Shown in pieces: positions 27,745 to 36,185 of a DNA stretch of 64,000 nt. Numbering within the stretch: the first letter of the stretch is position 1; each line of letters opens with the position of its first letter. The notes beneath the pieces were generated by a model, which saw only the letters and a list, made by a program, of their open reading frames with translations, had not been told where the DNA came from and did no database searches. The translations under genes were made by a program, and so were the position numbers. Source of the DNA: JACKCR01 sp041390305 (GTDB lineage: Bacteria > Eisenbacteria > RBG-16-71-46 > CAIMUX01). Where the stretch lies: assembly GCA_041390305.1 (NCBI GenBank), contig JAWKQE010000005.1, positions 1-64,000 of the forward strand, written 5' to 3'.

Positions 27745-29126
27745 CGGGCACTCCCCCCCTACCCCATGCCGCCGTCTCGACCGCGTTCCGGAACGCATGC
27801 CTCGGACTCCTATGCTTCGCGCTGACCTCGAGCGCGCTCCCAAACCCCGCGTTCGCCCAACGCCCAACCAGCTCGGACGACGGGCAGACCTCTGCCGAAC
27901 GAAGGTGGGAAGCGTTGGGGGACCCCGTTCGCAGCTTCTTCACGGGTCGGGACCCGGACCGGAAGCCGGGCATCCTCCGCTGGGTCCGCCTCTCCCCGCG
28001 GAGCCAGTTCGGCATCGGGTACGGCCCATCTCTCGACCGGGCCGATGGCTTCGGACTCCTCGCCTCTCAGGAGATCAGGACGCGAGGTTGGGGCCCGTCC
28101 TTTTCGTTCTACGAAGCCTATGGGACGGCGAGCGAGACGTGGTCGGGTGCGGCTGAGGTTCGAATCTTCCCTGGAAACGGACCCGTCGCCGTCGGTTTCC
28201 GTTGGGCGGACGAGACGCGTGACCGCCCGATCCCCCGCGCCGCAGTAACGTTCACCGAGAACCTCCTCGCCTCGTTCTTTGCGCGCGAGGATCTGCGCGA
28301 CTACTACCGCCGAGACGCACGCACGTACTACATCCGCTACGCATTCCCGCGTCTTCCTTCGGAGCGCGACAACTCGCGGCGGCGCACCAACGGGAGCCGG
28401 CCACAGCTCTCGTGGAGAAGTGGCCTCATCCTGCTCTATCATAACGAGCGCCAGACTTCCGTCCCGCGGAACGTGCAGAAGCTGGGTCCGTTTGGTGGTG
28501 ACCGCACCTTCCGAACGAATCCGGCGATCGAGGAAGGAACCTGGGACCTGCTCCAGCTCCGCGCGTCCTGGTCGCCCTACCGTCCGCGTTCCGTGTGGTC
28601 GCAGCGCATCATGCCCTCCATCCTCTTCGAGAGCATCTGGGCCGGCGGACGCGTCGGCGACGGTCGGTCATTTACTCGGCTCTGGGCCGAGTACCGAGGA
28701 CACACCGAACTCGGCAGCTCCCAAGGCATCTCCTACCGAATCGGCGGCGGCACGACGACGCAGGGACACGTGGGAGACGACGGGTCGCTACTGCCGCAGC
28801 AGTGGCAGTTCCAAGCCGGCGGGGTTGGAACCCTTCGCGGCCATCCGTTCCAGGAGTTCCATGGAGACCGCCTCCTGCTCGCGACACTCGAGTACGGCGT
28901 CGAAGTCAGGACCAGGGTACGCCCCGTTCTCTTCTTCGACGCCGGCAAAGCTTGGAACGAAAGCGAGGACAGGAGCGGTGGCGTGGGCGGAAGCGGCCCA
29001 CTTGCACTGGACGGCGGACTCGGAATCCTGCTCGGGGCCGATGGCTTCCGTATCGATGTGGCGCGGGACCTCCGGCGGGAGAGCGCTCCGGCCCGTGTCT
29101 CCATGAGGCTCTTTCACACCCTATGA
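27741..29126 (+). CDS. Omp85-like (BamA C-terminal, bacterial surface antigen) outer-membrane protein without POTRA domains
   Basis: 461 residues from ATG 27741, overlapping the regulator's stop, with AAGGAG upstream. A signal peptide covers about 1-35 (LTSSALPNPAFAQ). The rest is a beta-barrel of amphipathic strands. The end has the Omp85 pattern: GVGTLRGHPFQEFHGDRLLLATLEYGV, an L6-type RG motif, followed by VRPVLFFDAGKAW and a last strand RVSMRLFHTL. No POTRA repeats are visible, so it is not BamA itself. A role as sensor-coupled porin, patatin-like barrel or assembly factor is inference. It is fourth gene in the rlmN operon. Confidence 0.82.
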   Translation: MTGTPPLPHAAVSTAFRNACLGLLCFALTSSALPNPAFAQRPTSSDDGQTSAERRWEALGDPVRSFFTGRDPDRKPGILRWVRLSPRSQFGIGYGPSLDRADGFGLLASQEIRTRGWGPSFSFYEAYGTASETWSGAAEVRIFPGNGPVAVGFRWADETRDRPIPRAAVTFTENLLASFFAREDLRDYYRRDARTYYIRYAFPRLPSERDNSRRRTNGSRPQLSWRSGLILLYHNERQTSVPRNVQKLGPFGGDRTFRTNPAIEEGTWDLLQLRASWSPYRPRSVWSQRIMPSILFESIWAGGRVGDGRSFTRLWAEYRGHTELGSSQGISYRIGGGTTTQGHVGDDGSLLPQQWQFQAGGVGTLRGHPFQEFHGDRLLLATLEYGVEVRTRVRPVLFFDAGKAWNESEDRSGGVGGSGPLALDGGLGILLGADGFRIDVARDLRRESAPARVSMRLFHTL

Positions 29127-29152
29127 GACATGCGGGGAGGCAGGAGCGGCGG

Positions 29153-29827
29153 ATGACTCACCAGAGTCTCTCGCCTCTGGTTCTCGCCTGGACGTTGTTC
29201 CTGGCGATGATCTGTCTCGTCCCCCACGAAACATCTGCGTCCGATTTCACCGTCGCGGTCGAAGGCGATTCCCTCGCGCTGGTGGTGAAGCCCCAACTCG
29301 GGGCGGGCATCCTTCCAGGATTCGTTCGGGAACGACTCGACCGGGGCATTCCCACTACGATCGGTCTCCAGGCGGACCTGTGGAAGCATCGCTCCGCCTG
29401 GTTCGACGAGCAGGTCAGCCGCACGATCCGTCACTACCGGCTCTATCGCGATGCCTGGTCGGGCCTCTACCTACTCCAGGGGCCGGATGGGACGATCGGC
29501 GGAGACTCGCTCGGCGCGATCATCCGTCTGCTCTCCGATGAACCGATCGTTCTCGATCTCGACCGGAAGACAGCGTCGAAGGCCGGCACCTACTGGGTCG
29601 AAGTCACCGCCGTGACCGTCCCTCTCTCGGTTCAGGACCTGGGGGAGGTCGAAGAGTGGATCACCGGAGAGATCGGTGACAGCTCGATCTTCGGCGTTCC
29701 CGGCGGATTGATCCGGATCATCCGCGACCTCGCCGGTTTGGGCGACCGACGACTCGCGGGGCGAACGGGTGAGTTCAGGATGTCCCTCATCGCGGGGAAC
29801 GTCGTGTGGGTGCAGCCGCTCGAATAG
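29153..29827 (+). CDS. Exported DUF4390 protein
   Basis: 224 residues. ATG 29153 has CAGGAG upstream. A signal peptide covers about 1-28 (LFLAMICLVPHETSASD). The mature protein begins DFTVAVEGDSLALVV and has the DUF4390 pattern: a bundle of short strands with LERG(I)PTTIGLQADLW and a C-terminal MSLIAGNVVWVQPLE. In Proteobacteria DUF4390 genes sit next to ntrY/ntrX-like genes, as here, supporting a shared role in envelope sensing. The biochemical function is not known. It is the last gene of the rlmN operon, 26 bases after the barrel gene. Confidence 0.78.
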   Translation: MTHQSLSPLVLAWTLFLAMICLVPHETSASDFTVAVEGDSLALVVKPQLGAGILPGFVRERLDRGIPTTIGLQADLWKHRSAWFDEQVSRTIRHYRLYRDAWSGLYLLQGPDGTIGGDSLGAIIRLLSDEPIVLDLDRKTASKAGTYWVEVTAVTVPLSVQDLGEVEEWITGEIGDSSIFGVPGGLIRIIRDLAGLGDRRLAGRTGEFRMSLIAGNVVWVQPLE

Positions 29828-29896
29828 AACCAGCTGCGGATGGAGCCCAGTCTCGCGAGCGCGCATCGGGCACGGATCGCTTCGCGCACGACCACG

Positions 29897-29932
29897 TTCG
29901 AGATCCTGTTCGAGATCCTGTTCGAGATCCGG
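29897..29932. repeat. 12-bp tandem repeat, three copies, between convergent genes
   Basis: TTCGAGATCCTG is repeated exactly at 29897 and 29909, then once with GG at its end at 29921. It lies in the 120-bp gap between the ends of the DUF4390 gene (plus) and the metallopeptidase gene (minus). No U-run accompanies it. Confidence 0.8.
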
Positions 29933-29947
29933 TCCACGCAGACCAGT

Positions 29948-31051
29948 TCACGGCGCGATGCGGAGCGGAACGGTCCGCACCGTCGCTTCCGTGCGGAGCC
30001 GGAGCCAGTAGGAACCGGGCGCGAAACGCTGCGGAATGTCGACTGTCAGCTCATCACCGACGAACCTCGAGTCGGGTCGGGCGACGAGCCGGCCACTCGC
30101 GTCGAAGATCCCCTGCACGGTCGCGCTCTCCCCGGTGGGAAGGCGAAGGTTCATCCGCGCTCCGCTCGACACCGGATTCGGGTAGGCCAGGACTTTCGCG
30201 CCGGATCCATCGGCAACGTCGACGCCGTCACCCGCGAGTCCGAAGAGGAAGCGTTCGAGTCCCGGGACTTCGTCGGGCCGAAGGAGCTCGTCGTTCTCCA
30301 CGCTTCCGTTCCCCGCAGCCAGTTCGCCACCGAAGAGGACGCGGAAGTCCTCCGCGAGGATCTCCTGCGGACGATCGGCGTGAGGACCGTCGAAACGGAA
30401 CTGTTCCTCGTCTTCCAGTCCGCGAAGCTGCCGGAAGTCGTCCCAGCGTGAATCCCCGTAGGGGAGATGCTTGCGATGGAACGTATGACCCAGTTCATGC
30501 GCGATGAGAAAGTGGACCTCTGCCTCCGAGTACTCGCGAACACCTGGCGTCAGGTAGATCGCCGCTCCGTCGGCGGAAGATCCGATCATGCCGGACCGCG
30601 GATACGGCAGCACGTAGATCTGGACCTCGAGACCTCGCAGGAGTGACGCAGGAACCGCGCGGACGGCGGCCTCGACCACGGACACGGAAGCGGGAAAGAA
30701 AGTGCCGTCCCCAGGATTGTGGATCTCCGGATCCTCGACCGAAGTGACGAAGCGGGTCACACTGCCGTTCGGATACTCGAACATCTGCACGCCGCCCGGC
30801 GCGTCGAACGTGTGCTCGGCCAGCACCTCTTCAGGACTGATGATCTCGATGCCCGGAGCGTCGGCGACCCGGAACGCGAGCGCGTCCCCCGCCACCCCGA
30901 GTGAGCAGAGCAGGGCGAGCACGGCAAGGAGAGCGGCAGACCGGTCGGAACGGAGAGTGCTCGGCCCGCGAAGACCGAGATCCCGCGCCCACGCGGGCCC
31001 GCGGAAGCGGCCCGGCTGCTCGATCCTCGGTTTACGCAGCTCGTGTCCCAT
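29948..31051 (-). CDS. Secreted HEXXH metallopeptidase-like protein with C-terminal sorting domain
   Basis: 367 residues. An Arg-rich N-terminal stretch of about 35 residues precedes a hydrophobic signal (about 37-59, LLAVLALLCSLGVAGDALA). The zinc site HELGHTFHRKH lies near residue 182, giving the HEXXH helix and a possible third ligand. The region DGAAIYLTPGVREYSEAEV before it is as in small M48/M43-like peptidases. The last ~85 residues, from VLAYPNPVSSGARM to RTVPLRIAP, form the FlgD-like/type IX-like sorting domain. ATG 31051 has no ribosome site. A -10-like TATTCT ends only six bases before it, so the mRNA may be leaderless, or the true start is downstream. Confidence 0.8.
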   Translation of the reverse strand: MGHELRKPRIEQPGRFRGPAWARDLGLRGPSTLRSDRSAALLAVLALLCSLGVAGDALAFRVADAPGIEIISPEEVLAEHTFDAPGGVQMFEYPNGSVTRFVTSVEDPEIHNPGDGTFFPASVSVVEAAVRAVPASLLRGLEVQIYVLPYPRSGMIGSSADGAAIYLTPGVREYSEAEVHFLIAHELGHTFHRKHLPYGDSRWDDFRQLRGLEDEEQFRFDGPHADRPQEILAEDFRVLFGGELAAGNGSVENDELLRPDEVPGLERFLFGLAGDGVDVADGSGAKVLAYPNPVSSGARMNLRLPTGESATVQGIFDASGRLVARPDSRFVGDELTVDIPQRFAPGSYWLRLRTEATVRTVPLRIAP

Positions 31052-31306
31052 GGGGACAGAATACCACGATAGACCGCGTTAAACGAAACTCCTACAGAGC
31101 CTTACGAGATGACCACAACCTTCCGAAAGGGGCCAGACCCCGCCCAACAACCGCGTAACCCCAAGAAACGATGAGTGCGGGAGATCACGCGCGGATGCGC
31201 AGTCTCACCCAATCGTCGGGCCGCCGAACGGTGCGTTCCGGACTGCACGCTTCGCACTGCCATGACGCGCTGCGGGCAGCCGATCGGCGCGTGCGGACGG
31301 CGCGTG

Positions 31307-32455
31307 TCAGATCGGGCTCGACGAACCCGCGGGGAACTCCTGGAATCCGTCTCCCGGTCCTACGCGGGACCCGACCGACGGCTCACGAGAGCCGAAGCGA
31401 CTCAAGAGGACGGCCCCCATTCCCAAGGTGTCGATCGTCCAGTTCGCCGCGATGGCGCCGAGCGCGAGGAGCCGCCCGAACTGACCGATCCCGCCGCCGA
31501 TGCCCGCGAGAAGCAGCGGGATCACCGTCATGAACGCGAGGACGGCGAGCCCGGCCAGGGATCCTCGGATCCAGGCCGCGCGCGAATCCAAGTTGCCGTC
31601 GAAGAACTTCGCCCCCAGGACAGCGGCGACGAGCACATACCCGACGATCTGAGCGGCCGTGACGACGAACGGCAGGAGGATCGCCGCGGGGATTCCGATC
31701 ACCGTGATGCAAAGGATCACGAGCACCGGCCCGATGAGGACCTGTGCCGCCAGCCCAACGAAGAAGCTCGGCCAGAGCGACGCCCTCACATGGCGGGTCA
31801 TCCGACGCATCTGCGTCGGGAACATCCATTCGACCGCGAGGGCCGACAGTCCCAGGAGCAGAAACAGCGAGAGGGAGAACACGGCCCAGAAGAAGCGCCC
31901 TCCATCCGGCGTGCCGAGCGTGAACACAGCCGGGCCGAACTCGACGTCGAACTTCTCTCCCATCACCTCCGCGTCCGGCGCCAGATCGAGGCCTCCACCC
32001 ACAGCGGCCGCGTCCCCTTCGACAACAGCCCCGTCTTCCAGCTTGATGGAACCACCGACAGACACGACGTCCTCGAGCACACGTCCGCGGACGATGACAT
32101 TCCCTCCGATCGAAACGACGGAGCCATCGATCACCTCGTCCGCGTCGATCACGATGTCCTCTCCGAATCGAACGAGACTCGACTCCTCGTCACCTTGGCG
32201 GCGCCATCTCGAGGACCCGATCCGAATCGTCGACGAGGTCGTGTCGTCTTCCGTCTCGATCATCACCCGGACTCGGCCGCGCTTGTCGGGCGTGCGAAGC
32301 GTGTCGGACTCCAGCTCGCGGATCCGCTGCCCGTGTGCATCTCCGATCGGAGCTCCGACGGACGAGATCAGTATCACCACGAGCGAAGCCAGCACGAAGC
32401 GAACGCCGGCCCATCGAAGGGACCACTTCGATGACCTGAGACTCGTACTACGCAT
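31307..32455 (-). CDS. Polymer-forming (bactofilin-like) membrane protein
   Basis: 382 residues. A signal/anchor helix covers about 18-40. Residues 95-165 form a right-handed beta-helix-type repeat: IVIDADEVIDGSVVSIGGNVIVRGRVLEDVVSVG-like rungs with regular Val/Ile/Gly spacing, as in bactofilin/polymer-forming domains. The second half has four or more membrane helices (about 185-210, 235-290, 310-350), including a Gly-rich LLAGIGGGIGQFG hinge. I do not know a function for this architecture. The start ATG overlaps the anti-sigma gene by eight bases (GGAGCG upstream). As the last gene of an ECF sigma - anti-sigma operon it is likely an envelope-stress effector. Confidence 0.75.
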   Translation of the reverse strand: MRSTSLRSSKWSLRWAGVRFVLASLVVILISSVGAPIGDAHGQRIRELESDTLRTPDKRGRVRVMIETEDDTTSSTIRIGSSRWRRQGDEESSLVRFGEDIVIDADEVIDGSVVSIGGNVIVRGRVLEDVVSVGGSIKLEDGAVVEGDAAAVGGGLDLAPDAEVMGEKFDVEFGPAVFTLGTPDGGRFFWAVFSLSLFLLLGLSALAVEWMFPTQMRRMTRHVRASLWPSFFVGLAAQVLIGPVLVILCITVIGIPAAILLPFVVTAAQIVGYVLVAAVLGAKFFDGNLDSRAAWIRGSLAGLAVLAFMTVIPLLLAGIGGGIGQFGRLLALGAIAANWTIDTLGMGAVLLSRFGSREPSVGSRVGPGDGFQEFPAGSSSPI

Positions 32456-33086
32456 GCTTCACGCTCCTGTTCTGACTCGACCGATTGAGTCGCCAAACCA
32501 AACCGATGACGGACACGACAGAGAAGAATGCGACCGCCCACCTGACCACACCGACGGCACCGAAAACCGTGCGCACCGCCCTCGTGAGGGGAGACAGCCG
32601 CTCCAGGTAGCCTTGTGCCAGGGTCCACCCCTGCTGGAGGTTCGCGAGGAGCTGCATGATCTCGTCGAGGGCCGTGGCCCCCCTCCCCACTCCGCCGGAA
32701 ACCACCTCGTCCACGGACCCTCCCGGGCCTGCCCCGGGCACGAAGAAGAAGATGATCAGGCCCAAGGCCGCGAGGGCGGCGCCCGCGCCGAGAACCGGAG
32801 CCCAGGAGATCCTGCCGCTCCGAACGCTCCGCGGTGACGCCCAGGCCGGTCCGTCGTCTCGCCTCGCCTGAACCGCTGACCGAACCAGGACTTCTCGCAA
32901 GTCCGAAGGCATCGACGGAGCGACCCTCACGGAGAGCACTCCAGCCACGCGCCGGTGGAGTTCGAACTCCCGGAGACAGTGAGGGCACTCCCGGAGGAAC
33001 CGCTCCGCGATCTCGGACTCGTCCGGGTTCGTGTACCCGAGGGCGTGAGCTACGAGGAGCTCCTTATCGCAATCGCACTCTGCCAT
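32448..33086 (-). CDS. Anti-sigma factor with zinc-finger-like N-terminus, membrane bound
   Basis: 212 residues. The N-terminus CDCDKELLVAHALGYT...CPHC resembles the zf-HC2 anti-sigma domain (two Cys-x-Cys/Cys-x2-Cys pairs, C4/C6 and C34/C37). A transmembrane helix lies at about 95-115 and a second near 180-200. It should bind and hold the ECF sigma factor encoded 282 bases upstream on the same strand. It overlaps the polymer-forming gene downstream. Confidence 0.8.
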   Translation of the reverse strand: MAECDCDKELLVAHALGYTNPDESEIAERFLRECPHCLREFELHRRVAGVLSVRVAPSMPSDLREVLVRSAVQARRDDGPAWASPRSVRSGRISWAPVLGAGAALAALGLIIFFFVPGAGPGGSVDEVVSGGVGRGATALDEIMQLLANLQQGWTLAQGYLERLSPLTRAVRTVFGAVGVVRWAVAFFSVVSVIGLVWRLNRSSQNRSVKHA

Positions 33087-33368
33087 CGTTCTCTTCTACG
33101 AGGGCGCCGGCCGACCCGTTGCATCTATTTGGCGGTGGTCGGATGATTGCGGACGGCTCCGGAGGGAAGCTGCAACGGCCGTTGCTCCTAGCACGGAGGC
33201 AAGGCGAGCGGAACTCACCCGCACTACAGAGCGCCGTAAGAAGCTGAATTGGAGCCGCTTACAGGGGAGTCACCCACATTCTTCCGGCCACAACCTTCCG
33301 GCCACACCCGTCCAGCCGCCCCCTGGCACCCATCGATACCCAGCCATGCCGCGACGGCAGAGTTCTAC

Positions 33369-33932
33369 CTAGAGGTCCGACACGTCCTTGCCCTGGAGCC
33401 AACCGGCGAGTTGGCGGTGGGCTCGGTGGAGCCGGGAGCGGATCGTGGCGGGAGCGACGTCGAGGATCTCAGCGATCTCACCCGGATGGAGGCCCTGAGA
33501 ATGGCGGAGTTCCAGGACGATCCGGTAGCCGGGCGCGAGCCGCGACACGAGGCTCTCGAGTCGGGCGAGCCGATCGTCCGAGGGCGCATCGCCCCAGTCC
33601 GGGCCCTGCAGGAGGGAGTCGAGCGCCTCTCCCTCACCCACGTCGTCCAGGGAGACGGTCTCGACTCGACGTTTCCTCAGGAAGTCGACGGTCTGGTTCG
33701 ACGCGATGCGAAGGAGCCAGGAAGTGAGGCTGCGCGACGTGTCGAACCGGTCGAGGGATCGGAAGAACCGAAGGAATGTCTCCTGGGTCAGGTCACGGGC
33801 GTCCGCCTCGGATCCGACGAGACGGTAGATCGTCGCGTAGACGCGGCGGTCGTACCGCTCGACGAGCATGCGGAAGGCCTCCTCCTCGCCGGCGAGGCAT
33901 CGTTCCACCAGTTCCGCATCACCTAGGGGCAT
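33369..33932 (-). CDS. ECF-family RNA polymerase sigma factor
   Basis: 187 residues. Region 2 (about 10-75) shows LVERYDRRVYATIYRLV, DARDLTQETFLRFFRSL and SWLLRIASNQTVDFLRK. Region 4 (about 125-178) shows LAPGYRIVLELRHSQGLHPGEIAEIL followed by the recognition helix APATIRSRLHRAH. Together with the anti-sigma gene downstream it forms a typical ECF pair. A good sigma70-type promoter lies upstream (34039-34068). The 282-bp gap before the anti-sigma gene may hold an internal promoter. Confidence 0.94.
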   Translation of the reverse strand: MPLGDAELVERCLAGEEEAFRMLVERYDRRVYATIYRLVGSEADARDLTQETFLRFFRSLDRFDTSRSLTSWLLRIASNQTVDFLRKRRVETVSLDDVGEGEALDSLLQGPDWGDAPSDDRLARLESLVSRLAPGYRIVLELRHSQGLHPGEIAEILDVAPATIRSRLHRAHRQLAGWLQGKDVSDL

Positions 33933-34038
33933 CCGCTACCGCCGGATGGAAGATGCCGGGGACGCTGGCCTGGATCCACGCAACTGGCTTCAGTGCGGCC
34001 AATCCATTGCCCCGCAGACAATTAGCATGCGACACGGA

Positions 34039-34068
34039 AGAATAGGGACGTGCCTCGCGGCTTGTCAA
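34039..34068 (-). promoter_or_regulatory. Promoter of the ECF sigma operon
   Basis: Minus strand TTGACA (34068-34063), 18-bp spacer, TATTCT (34044-34039). It lies about 105 bases upstream of the sigma ATG and back to back with the enolase promoter. Confidence 0.6.
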
Positions 34069-34086
34069 GGTCGGACGGGCTCTGGC

Positions 34087-34115
34087 TTGACCGTTCCCCG
34101 GACACCAGATAGCGT
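34087..34115 (+). promoter_or_regulatory. Promoter of the enolase - ftsB operon
   Basis: TTGACC (34087-34092), 17-bp spacer, TAGCGT (34110-34115), about 40 bases upstream of the enolase ATG. Confidence 0.5.
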
Positions 34116-34152
34116 TCGTGTTCCGGAAGATGGCGCTTTCGGAGGAGGAATC

Positions 34153-35439
34153 ATGACGACGATCGAGCAGATCCTGGCCCGCGAAGTTCTCGACTCCAGA
34201 GGCAATCCCACCCTCGAGGTCGAAGTCCAGCTCACGAGCGGGGTACGGTCCCGAGCCATCGTTCCTTCGGGAGCGTCGACCGGAGAACACGAGGCCCTCG
34301 AGCTTCGCGACGGGGACGCGGCTCGCTACCTCGGGAAGGGCGTTCTCACTGCGATCGCAAACGTCCACGAGAAGATCGCGCCCGAGATCCTCGGCCAGGA
34401 CTGCCAGGATCAGATCCGTATCGATCGCCTCATGCGCGATCTCGACGGCACGGAAACGAAGTCGGAACTCGGCGCCAACTCGATCCTGGGCGTCTCGATG
34501 GCGGTGGCACGCGCGGCCGCGGAAGTGAACGGGCTCCCACTCTACCGCTACCTGGGTGGCGTCCATGCCCACGTCCTCCCGGTGCCGATGATGAACGTAC
34601 TGAACGGCGGCGCGCACGCGGACAACAACGTCGACCTGCAGGAGTTCATGATCGTGCCGGTCGGTGCTCCCACCTTCCGCGAAGCCGTACGTATGGGTTC
34701 CGAGGTCTTCCACTCCCTGAAGAAGGTGCTCGACCGCCGCGGCTACAACACCGCCGTCGGAGACGAAGGCGGCTTCGCCCCCAATCTCAAGTCGAACCGA
34801 GAGGCGCTCGAGCTCCTCATCGAGGCGATCGAGAAAGCCGGCTACGAGCCGAGGAGTGAAGTCGCACTCGCGCTCGACTGTGCCGCGACCGAGTTCTTCA
34901 TCGAGGGGAGCTACATGCTCACGGCGGAGGACCACAAGAGCTACTCCTCCCAGGAGCTGATCGAGTTCTACCGCAACCTCGTCTCCGAATTCCCGATCGT
35001 CTCCATCGAGGACGGGCTCTCCGAAGACGACTGGGAAGGCTGGATTCAGCTCACGGACGCTCTCGGCGATCGCTGCCTCCTCGTCGGCGACGACCTCTTC
35101 GTGACGAACCCGAAGCGGCTCCGCCGCGGCATCGACGAAGGCGCTGCGAACTCGATCCTCGTGAAGCTCAACCAGATCGGCACGCTGTCCGAGACGCTCG
35201 ATGCGATCGAACTCGCGAAGACGTCGTCCTACTGGAGCATCATCTCCCACCGATCGGGTGAGACCGAGGACACGTTCATCGCCGAGCTGGCGGTCGCAAC
35301 CAACGCCGGCTTCATCAAGACCGGTTCTCTCGCGCGCTCCGAGCGGGTCGCGAAGTACAACCAACTCATGCGGATCGAGGAAGAACTGGGGAACCAGGCG
35401 GTGTACCCGGGTCGCTCGATCCTGGAGGAGCTCCAGTGA
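34153..35439 (+). CDS. eno: Enolase
   Basis: 428 residues, the normal size. It dehydrates 2-phosphoglycerate to phosphoenolpyruvate in glycolysis, with Mg2+. Visible are the N-terminal AREVLDSRGNPTLEVEV, the mobile loop SGASTGEHEALELRD, the catalytic GDEGGFAPN, and the metal/catalytic segments SIEDGLSEDDWEGW, VGDDLFVTN, KLNQIGTLSET and SHRSGETEDTFIA. ATG 34153 has GGAGGAGG upstream; upstream in-frame sequence is non-coding. Its TGA overlaps the GTG of ftsB. Confidence 0.98.
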   Translation: MTTIEQILAREVLDSRGNPTLEVEVQLTSGVRSRAIVPSGASTGEHEALELRDGDAARYLGKGVLTAIANVHEKIAPEILGQDCQDQIRIDRLMRDLDGTETKSELGANSILGVSMAVARAAAEVNGLPLYRYLGGVHAHVLPVPMMNVLNGGAHADNNVDLQEFMIVPVGAPTFREAVRMGSEVFHSLKKVLDRRGYNTAVGDEGGFAPNLKSNREALELLIEAIEKAGYEPRSEVALALDCAATEFFIEGSYMLTAEDHKSYSSQELIEFYRNLVSEFPIVSIEDGLSEDDWEGWIQLTDALGDRCLLVGDDLFVTNPKRLRRGIDEGAANSILVKLNQIGTLSETLDAIELAKTSSYWSIISHRSGETEDTFIAELAVATNAGFIKTGSLARSERVAKYNQLMRIEEELGNQAVYPGRSILEELQ

Positions 35440-35858
35440 TCCGCTGGAAGAAGCCGGCCACGCTCGGCCCCGAGGAACGGAGCGAGTATCTCCGGAAGCC
35501 GTGGCGCTCGGCGACACAGCGGCTCGTGCCCGTGCTCCTGGGCGCCGCCGTGATCTTCTCTTGCCTCTCGTTGCTCCTGGGAAACCGCGGCGTCGCGCAG
35601 CTCTGGGAGCTGGCCTGGCGCCAGCGTGAACTCCGGACGGAGCTGACCGCTCTCGAGCGCGACGCCGAGAATCTCAAGTGGGAACTCGGAGAGACCGGCT
35701 CGATGGCGATCGAGAGACCGGCGAGAGAGAAGTTCCACATGCAGCGCCCGGGAGAGATCGTCTACTACTTCCCGCGGGAGAGCACGGCGGGCACGTCGAC
35801 GTATTCGACCAACGACGAGTCTACAAGCGAACCGGATGATTCGTCCGAATCCCGTTGA
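35436..35858 (+). CDS. FtsB/DivIC-type septum formation initiator
   Basis: 140 residues from a GTG that overlaps the enolase stop (GTGA). One membrane helix (about 28-48, LVPVLLGAAVIFSCLSLLLG) is followed by a coiled coil (about 55-95, LWELAWRQRELRTELTALE) and the FtsB-like segment AREKFHMQRPGEIVYYF, in which the xxRPGE motif is diagnostic. FtsB/DivIC joins FtsL and FtsQ in the divisome at the septum. Enolase-ftsB order is common in bacteria. A Ser/Thr/Glu tail of 30 residues follows. Confidence 0.9.
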   Translation: MIRWKKPATLGPEERSEYLRKPWRSATQRLVPVLLGAAVIFSCLSLLLGNRGVAQLWELAWRQRELRTELTALERDAENLKWELGETGSMAIERPAREKFHMQRPGEIVYYFPRESTAGTSTYSTNDESTSEPDDSSESR

Positions 35859-35883
35859 CAGACCCCAAACGGATCGCTAGTTT
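35855..35883 (+). promoter_or_regulatory. Promoter of the initiator tRNA gene
   Basis: TTGACA (35855-35860), 17-bp spacer, TAGTTT (35878-35883). It overlaps the last codons of ftsB and lies about 17 bases before the tRNA. Confidence 0.65.
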
Positions 35884-35899
35884 TCCCCTTCCAGTTTGC

Positions 35900-35974
<75 letters not shown>

Positions 35975-36000
35975 ATTCTTCGGCAGGATGCTGAAGCGAG

Positions 36001-36033
36001 AGGCTCGGGCCGATGCCCGAGCCTTTCTGTTTT
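36001..36033 (+). terminator. Rho-independent terminator of the tRNA gene
   Basis: AGGCTCGGGC (36001-36010), CGAT loop, GCCCGAGCCT (36015-36024), then TTCTGTTTT. Perfect 10-bp stem. Confidence 0.92.
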
Positions 36034-36185
36034 CCTCCGGCCGCGATCGGCAACTACGACCACACGCCGCGACCAAGCCGCCGCGCTCACGATCATCGGG
36101 GTACGTGTTTCCCCGACCTTGTCCCTGGACCTCCCCGCATAGAGCCTCGGTTGGGCCAATCCGATACTGGCCTTGGAGGACTCGG

